A stretch of 64,000 nt of DNA from Nymphaea colorata (lineage: Eukaryota > Streptophyta > Magnoliopsida > Nymphaeales > Nymphaeaceae). The notes under the pieces were generated by a model that was not told the DNA's origin, did not search any database, and saw only the letters and a list, made by a program, of their open reading frames with translations. This document shows positions 58,111-64,000 of this stretch, one piece after another. Position numbers and translations under genes: made by a program. Each line of letters opens with the position of its first letter. The first letter of the stretch is position 1. The DNA lies in contig NC_045149.1 in the NCBI RefSeq assembly GCF_008831285.2, positions 7,776,417 through 7,840,416 of the forward strand, read 5' to 3'.

Positions 58111-58463
58111 GGTACTTATAACTAACGGAAAATGTGACAGCAGTCACACCTGGGTCACTTTTTTAACCCAACATTGATGGTATCCGAACCAAAACATGCA
58201 ATTTTTAAAGAATTCTTAGAAGGGTTCAAACATGCCACCTTTTGTCATTTTTGCCTTCAAAAGGGTTCACCAGATCATTAGCAAGCAGGCATTTATTTCT
58301 GGATGATACGATATTTCAAAAACGTGCCTTGGGGAGGAGTTAGTAAATTTAGTTAATATGTGCTGCATGAGTTGCGTAAGGCGATCGGCACGTACGTAGT
58401 CTCCAATGCATAGAGCTCTTCATTTGAGGATTGATCAACCACTTGGGCTCCATCTTTTGACAT

Positions 58464-58672
58464 TTTTTTTTTTTAATGAAAATAAGTTGCCCATATTTTG
58501 TATCTGCATACTCCTTTTTTCCGGTGAACGGAGTTTCCCAAAGCTCGGCAAAAAGCTGAAACCTTCACCAACCCCTCATCTCAGCGTGTCGATAAAGAGT
58601 TGGCACCTTACGGATTCGAAACAGAAACTTGTCGCCTGCTAGACCCTGTTCGATCCTATTGTGCCAACCCCT
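58464..58672 (-). mobile_element. tRNA-derived SINE on minus strand (candidate)
   Basis: On the minus strand TGGCACAATAGG (58,666-58,655) fits box A TRGYNNARNNGG exactly. GTTTCGAATCC (58,622-58,612) matches box B at 10 of 11. The body ends in a run of about 12 A (plus-strand T run at 58,464-58,475). An inverted GTTGGCAC/GTGCCAAC pair brackets the head. The T-stem does not pair, so it is not a functional tRNA. Confidence 0.55.
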
Positions 58673-60821
58673 TTTTAATAATATACCATGAAAGCGAGCA
58701 TAAGAATCTCAACATGATTAAGTTAAAAATCTTCTTGACTAGGAATTAATGCTGACCTTAGCAATAATTTTAATACAATGTACAAGTTTTATAATGACCA
58801 AGTATAAAATTGACACCTTTTGATATGGTCAATCTCCACCTTTCCCTTGTGAGATTAAAGTATACATGGTGACGACCATCCAAGTACCTCAATGTCTTAA
58901 AATCCACCTGACCTCACATTTAAAGTGCCATACTAAAGCTTATCCGGATATCTCAATATTATCTCGAGATACATTTATTCTCGTGCCAAAACGCAAATTT
59001 GAATCATCCTAATAAATGAGCATAGACTTTATCCATGAGCCAAACTTAAAATAACGATGCTCAACACGATCTTAAATTGAGTCTACTCAAGTTGCCGTTG
59101 GTGTCGTAGAATTGATTGAGGAGCGGAATCAGTGAGCCTTTTGATCCAGCTGAATCAAATGGAAATCAGTAGACAAATTATAATTAGAAACTTCCTTAGA
59201 AAACAAAAAATTACTTTAATGAATATTTGATAAAAATTTAAAGTATTTGGAAAAAATATTATGGAACCAACACGTGGAACCAGCCACACCCTATGCAGTT
59301 TGAATAAACTAGATAATTTAAAATTTACTGCAAATTCTATTAAAATCAAGAGAACAAACCACAATATATATATATATATATACATATAAAAGAAATTGAA
59401 TGGTTACTTTCGTTTTTTAGAGTCACCAAACCATCTAATCAGGACGGTCCGATAAAACATAATGGAAGGTTAAGAGAAAAATAAAGAGAAAATTTTTATG
59501 GGTATTTTTGTCATTTAATATTAATTTACATTTTTTTTCTTGTCTTTTTCTCAATCATCCATTACTTCTTATAGATGACAATACTTAGTTAACTGTATAT
59601 AGCTCGAGTTATCATTCACACACACACACATAGATATATATATATAAAAATTGGTATGTGTCATATTAATAGGTCAGGATATATCTTTGTTAATATGATC
59701 TTAAGAATTGGTTGATACAAAACATGTATTGAGTTGATCATTTTTTGGAGGTTAATAGTGTTTTCATAATAAGCAAAAATGAATGGCTCCTATAACTATA
59801 GACATTTTGGTAGCAGAGGAGTCTGCATTTTTCGCAAAAATGACTTAAACTAAAGCATGTTTTGTATTAAAATAAAATTTATAAATACATCATGATGTTT
59901 ATGTCTTGTTTAAAATGTTTTTTAAAAAAAAACTTAAAGGGTCTTTTTTTTATCTGTTACCTAATGGTCTGAAATTTACTTATATACATATATAAAATGG
60001 GAACCATTAAAAAACTTTTTTATTAAAGAAATTCATTTGTTTCTCTCTTTGAGGGAGAGGTATTTATATCTCTTCAACATATGGCCGACAGACTATTCTG
60101 CCCTCCGGCAGAGGATACCTAATAAATTTTAAATTATTCCACATCATAGTCACTAATGACATTTACTTTTTAAATAATAATGATCGCTCAATCGGTTTCG
60201 TTATAACAAGTTCAATCACTCACATTTTTTTAATTAGTTGTCTGCTTTTTTTCTTTCACTCCTTCACCGACTTTCTGTTTTCATTGGTCAATCTGAAACC
60301 ACCGCTCAACCAGACCACTCAGAATTGGTTTTTTACTGTTTTTTTTTTTCATAATCAACCATATGTGACGCACGTTTTGATGGGAATATTTCACTAAGTT
60401 GGTCCTTCTTTTGTGTTTAACATGTATGTAGTAATAAAAAAATGAACGGCTCTTATGTTATCAAACTTTTTTAGTAAAAAAATCAATATTTTTTAGAGAA
60501 CTCTAACTAAAATATGTTTGATATTGAATTAGTATTTATAAACACATTATAATGTTCATACGTTGTTTAAAATAGGTTTTAATAGGATTTTAATGGGTTT
60601 GGTTTTGTCCCTTAATTAAGTCGTCTAGGATCCTTAAGATTGTGTTTGATTCTCAAGGATCTTAAATCGGAAGGAAACTCAAATCCAGGATAGCTAAAAT
60701 CCACAGTTTGTTACAAACAACTGTAAATTTCAACATCCACCTCTAGCGTGGGTTTCAAATCCATACTTTAATGTAAAAAGAGTGGATTTGTTAAAAGCAT
60801 GGATTTGAAATCTGATGAGAG

Positions 60822-61002
60822 CAGAGGCGGAGCCAAGATTTTTTTCGGGGACGGGCCAAACCATTCGTGGATCGGGCCACGAAGAGCGATGGTAGGGCTA
60901 AGAGAAGCGACGGGTCGGGCCAAACTAAAAAAATTTGATTTTTTACATATAATTTTTTTTTCCTAAGCTCACCCGAGCGGGCCCCCCCTCCCTCCGCCCC
61001 TG
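60822..61002. mobile_element. hAT-like MITE, copy 4
   Basis: This 181-bp element begins CAGAGGCGGAGCC and ends CCTCCGCCCCTG. It is flanked by a perfect 8-bp duplication GATGAGAG (60,814-60,821 and 61,003-61,010). It is the cleanest member of the family and, from its perfect duplication, possibly among the youngest. Confidence 0.85.
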
Positions 61003-61723
61003 GATGAGAGGAGAGTGGCCGGGCTTGAAAACCTCGGTAATCAAATGCGACCTAAGAGAATATGGAGATACTTCAGAAATGTGATTTATGTATAGTAAAT
61101 ATACAGAAATGTGATTTATATATAGTAAATATACAGGGTTCTTTTTTTCAACAATTTACATGGGGATGTTCATTTTAAAGGAAAAAGGAGAGATAACTTA
61201 TTTGAGTATGTAATTACTGAAAAACAAAAAATACATGCACAAGTAGAGAGGTGAACGAAAGTAGCATTATAATCGACGAGATTTAGGAAACTATTCGATG
61301 ATATACTTACACTAAGGAGTTTTGATAATAGGAATAACTTGTTACTATTTTATAAATCTTCCTCTAATATTAATGGTGTTAAAGTTTTTTACAAATTCTT
61401 TGGTGCAGATCCATGAAACAATAACAATCTATTATTCGCATAAAACAAGCTCTAAAGAGTACCCCATCACCATAATTGACATTAATGCAATTCAAGATTC
61501 TTGAGCCAGAGGGAACGAAAGGCATTCAAGTTTGTTTTGAGGTGATGATCCAATCCTTTCCTCACTTGCAAACTCAAAAATTATTAAAGTAATGAAGCAA
61601 ATTTTGAGAAAGAGAAGTGAAATTCTTGTTCAATGCTTTTGGAGAATACCTATACAAATGACCATTGGCAGAGTTGGATTTTTTTTTAGGGGCATTGATT
61701 CACAGGTTTTCATACCTGAATGA

Positions 61724-61725
<2 letters not shown>

Positions 61726-61802
<77 letters not shown>
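61726..61802. repeat. (AT)n microsatellite, about 77 bp
   Basis: Uninterrupted alternating A/T. It can extrude as a cruciform and is likely polymorphic and length-unstable. Confidence 0.9.
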
Positions 61803-61804
<2 letters not shown>

Positions 61805-62746
61805 CAAATATTAAATGATCTTAATGTAAAAATGAAAGAAAACTGAGAAGCTTGTGTGAGCAACTGCCCACACCAGCCTATATGTAGCTCGGCCACTACA
61901 AATGATTCTTTTAAGTTTTTAAAACTTTTAAAGGGGAAACATATAGTAAATTGTACTACCACCAATAGTTTCAAAGCCAAAAACTTTTTACCATGTCTTC
62001 CTCAACGTCTAATGATGCAACAAAAGATGAGTTCAAATTTTGGAAGTCACTTGAAAATCTATTAAATTCGAAGTTGTTAAATTGAAAAATGAAATGCATT
62101 AGCTGCGATTTTTTTCAAAATCATCTTCATCACTCTGAATTGCATGTTGTCTTTTTTGTCTTTCAGCCTCTTAATCAAGAATCTGTTTGTAATCAAGAAC
62201 CTTTTTGGGATTGGGGCAATGATGCAGTTAATAAGGTAAAATGGTTGAAAACCTCTCAATCAATAGTTTTTTTCATGAAAAATGTTAAAAATACAAAATC
62301 TAAGTCAACAAATTTTTCATAAAAAATGTCAAAAATGCAGAATCTTAGTGCAAATTATCTATTATGATTATATTTTTTGTGGACAGTTTATAATCGCGTT
62401 CCACCGTTGCAGGTAAAAAAAAAAAAAAACATAACACATAAATAATTTTATAAAAAACCGAAACTCAGCTGCCCGATTTTTGAATTATAAGAAAAATATG
62501 ACATTAAATAGAAAAAGCTTTGTTGGTAGTAATGCTTAGCCTAAGAAATTCGTTTTTTCTCTTATTAATTAAATTTCGCCGTTCATTATTGTCGAGGCGC
62601 GGTCGGGATGAGGGGAAAGGTCCGGGAGGTAGGGCCCACTCGGGGGCACCACCATTGTAGGAGGCTGCGCTCCGTCCCCGGCCTCCGCCTTTAATTAGGT
62701 GGCCAGACGGCGAGATGGGAGTAGCGCGGGGTGGAAGTTCGCGGCC

Positions 62747-64000
62747 ATGGACGTCAAGTCCGACTTCGATCCCGGCAACGATCCGGACGATCTGGACCAC
62801 TTCCACCACCAACAGCACCACCAGCAAAGACGTCCCCGGGGCTTCGCGGCCGCCGCAGCCGCGGCGTCCGCCGGCGGGGCAGCGGCTGTAGCCGGCGGTA
62901 AAGGCAACAAGGAGAGGGAGAGGGAGAGGGAGAAGGAGCGCACTAAGCTCCGGGAGCGGCACCGGCGGGCTATCACCTCCAGGATGCTCGCCGGCCTCCG
63001 TCAGCACGGGAACTTCACCCTGCCCGCCCGCTCCGACATGAACGACGTGCTTGCGGCCCTGGCGCGCGAGGCGGGTTGGACAGTCGAGGGTGACGGCACC
63101 ACCTACCGCTCCAACCCTCCCTCCGTAAGCTGTCCGCGGTTTCTTCCCGCCGCTTTTTTTTCTTGCTTGCCCCCGCCCCCCTTCTCGGAAGATATGCTTA
63201 ATTCGAGGCGAAGGCCAGGCTTTTGTAGCCCTAAACCTACTCTCCCTGTCTCAGCACGCTTCCATGTGGCAATTTGGAACTAAAGCTAATGGTTACAGTG
63301 ATCAGATCTTGTCCTTCATCCTCTCCCGAGTTTTGCTGCGTGTGTTCGTTGTTTTGACTAGCGAAGTAGAACTCATATATTCTAATTATGGATTTTGTCA
63401 CTACATTGAAAATTCCTCATTTCTTCCCTATCGGATGGATCTCGCTCCCTAATGTGGCATGTGTGCTATTATGTAACTGAGTTATCGAAATAACAAAGCA
63501 GTCCTAGGACGCTTATGATCATACTGTGCTTATTAGGATCAACACTTGTGCCATTCTAATGATGTAGACTGCAGTATTTCACGTTATAAATATATCCCAC
63601 TGAGCAAACTGTTCATGTGATTGGCTTTCTGAGCTTCCTTTCGCTAGAGTTGTGGTTGCGTGGGTTTACTGGAGAAGCACACACATGTATTTACCTATAT
63701 ACACTATTTTTATCGATGTTGAGACTCTGACACCTGTAACTGCATCTCCTCTGATTGACATTTCTGACAGTGGTGTTGTTGTCTTCCTAACATTTCAACG
63801 TGATTGGTTCTGCATTTCTATATCTTCAGCGACAGGGTGTTGCTTTCTTATCTTGATTTTTAGCTTGTGACTTGGTTGCTCTTTCCTTTCTGCAGGCACC
63901 ATTTCCTATGAGGAATATTGACAGTCCCTTATCAGGTTCCGCTTTGAAAAGCTGTACCGTTAAAACTTCACTGGCCTGTCCGCCCGTTGCTCTTAGAATG
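62747..64000 (+). CDS. BAM7/BAM8: BZR1-type beta-amylase-like transcription factor (5' part)
   Basis: BAM7/BAM8 proteins are nuclear: an N-terminal BZR1-type DNA-binding domain is fused to a beta-amylase-like domain that in Arabidopsis has little or no starch-degrading activity and acts in growth and brassinosteroid-linked gene control. Exon 1 (62,747-63,124, 126 codons) starts at ATG ([20 protein letters not shown]). It carries a His/Gln tract, [13 protein letters not shown], and a basic stretch rich in Arg-Glu repeats. The hallmark [20 protein letters not shown] and [20 protein letters not shown] complete the DNA-binding domain (about residues 55-126). A GT-AG intron follows. Exon 2 opens at 63,896 in phase 0 with [14 protein letters not shown] and continues past the window end ([17 protein letters not shown]). 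The amylase domain lies outside. Which of the two paralogs it is cannot be settled from this part. Confidence 0.9.

Larger units (their letters stand above)
57022..62746. other. intergenic, repeat-rich, no gene recognised
   Basis: Very AT-rich DNA between the PPR and BAM genes. It contains a truncated and a complete hAT-like MITE, an inverted AT-cored repeat, a second SINE-like element and several (TA)n runs (59,362-59,380 and 61,726-61,802). The final 200 bases (62,560-62,746) are GC-rich and form the leader of the BAM gene. Confidence 0.5.

Noticed and set aside
58590-58672. A functional tRNA gene
   Set aside because: Box A and B are present but the T-stem does not pair and a poly-A-ending body follows, so a SINE fits better.
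62504-63007. 167-codon minus-strand frame over the BAM exon 1
   Set aside because: Antisense of a GC-rich BZR1-domain exon; Leu/Pro/Ala low-complexity.

Overview
This is nuclear DNA of a flowering plant. The genes have GT-AG introns in all phases and AT/T-rich introns. One intronless organellar PPR editing factor is present, together with a plant-type BZR1-beta-amylase and long AT-rich intergenic stretches full of short DNA transposons, SINE-like pieces and tandem repeats. Nothing bacterial, no rRNA and no convincing tRNA gene was seen. I cannot name the species.

Five genes are recognised by protein similarity. (1) 8,954-14,458 (+): 20S proteasome subunit beta type-2 (PBD, the beta4 position), three exons, 204 aa, complete. 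(2) 27,509-34,438 (+): ALKBH8-type tRNA wobble-uridine hydroxylase, RRM plus 2OG-Fe(II) dioxygenase, seven exons, 345 aa, complete. (3) about 46,024-50,840 (+): RING-H2 E3 ubiquitin ligase; the last five exons are secure, the 5' part is not. (4) 55,327-52,475 (-): PLS-type PPR-E protein like Arabidopsis At3g22150 (AEF1/MPR25), intronless, 950 aa, with an unusual interruption of about 130 aa. (5) 62,747-64,000 (+): 5' part of a BAM7/BAM8-type BZR1-beta-amylase transcription factor, cut by the window end. Less certain are a four-helix membrane protein (24,305-23,913, -), a TATA-led transcription unit near 1.2 kb with no recognisable product, and an acidic pseudogene-like stretch at 37.0-37.5 kb (-).

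The genes look like unrelated housekeeping or regulatory neighbours, not a cluster. Proteasome and RING ligase both belong to ubiquitin-dependent protein turnover, but their distance and ordinary layout give no reason to call this a functional unit.

The rest is repeat-driven. The best-supported novelty is a small hAT-like MITE family (165-197 bp, ends like CAGnGGCGGAGCC). It has four copies with both ends and recognisable 8-bp target duplications (17.4, 29.0, 38.4 and 60.8 kb), plus a truncated copy at 57.6 kb. There is also a 551-bp deletion derivative of a CACTA element (42.06 kb), and an AT-cored repeat family present at least four times (22.0, 40.6, 55.7 and 57.9 kb). Tandem repeats have units of 49, 104, about 105, 115, 155 and 313 bp. 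A LINE fossil (21.1-21.4 kb) and a palindrome-rich insertion in the proteasome gene's second intron complete the picture. I found no previously undescribed multi-gene system here.
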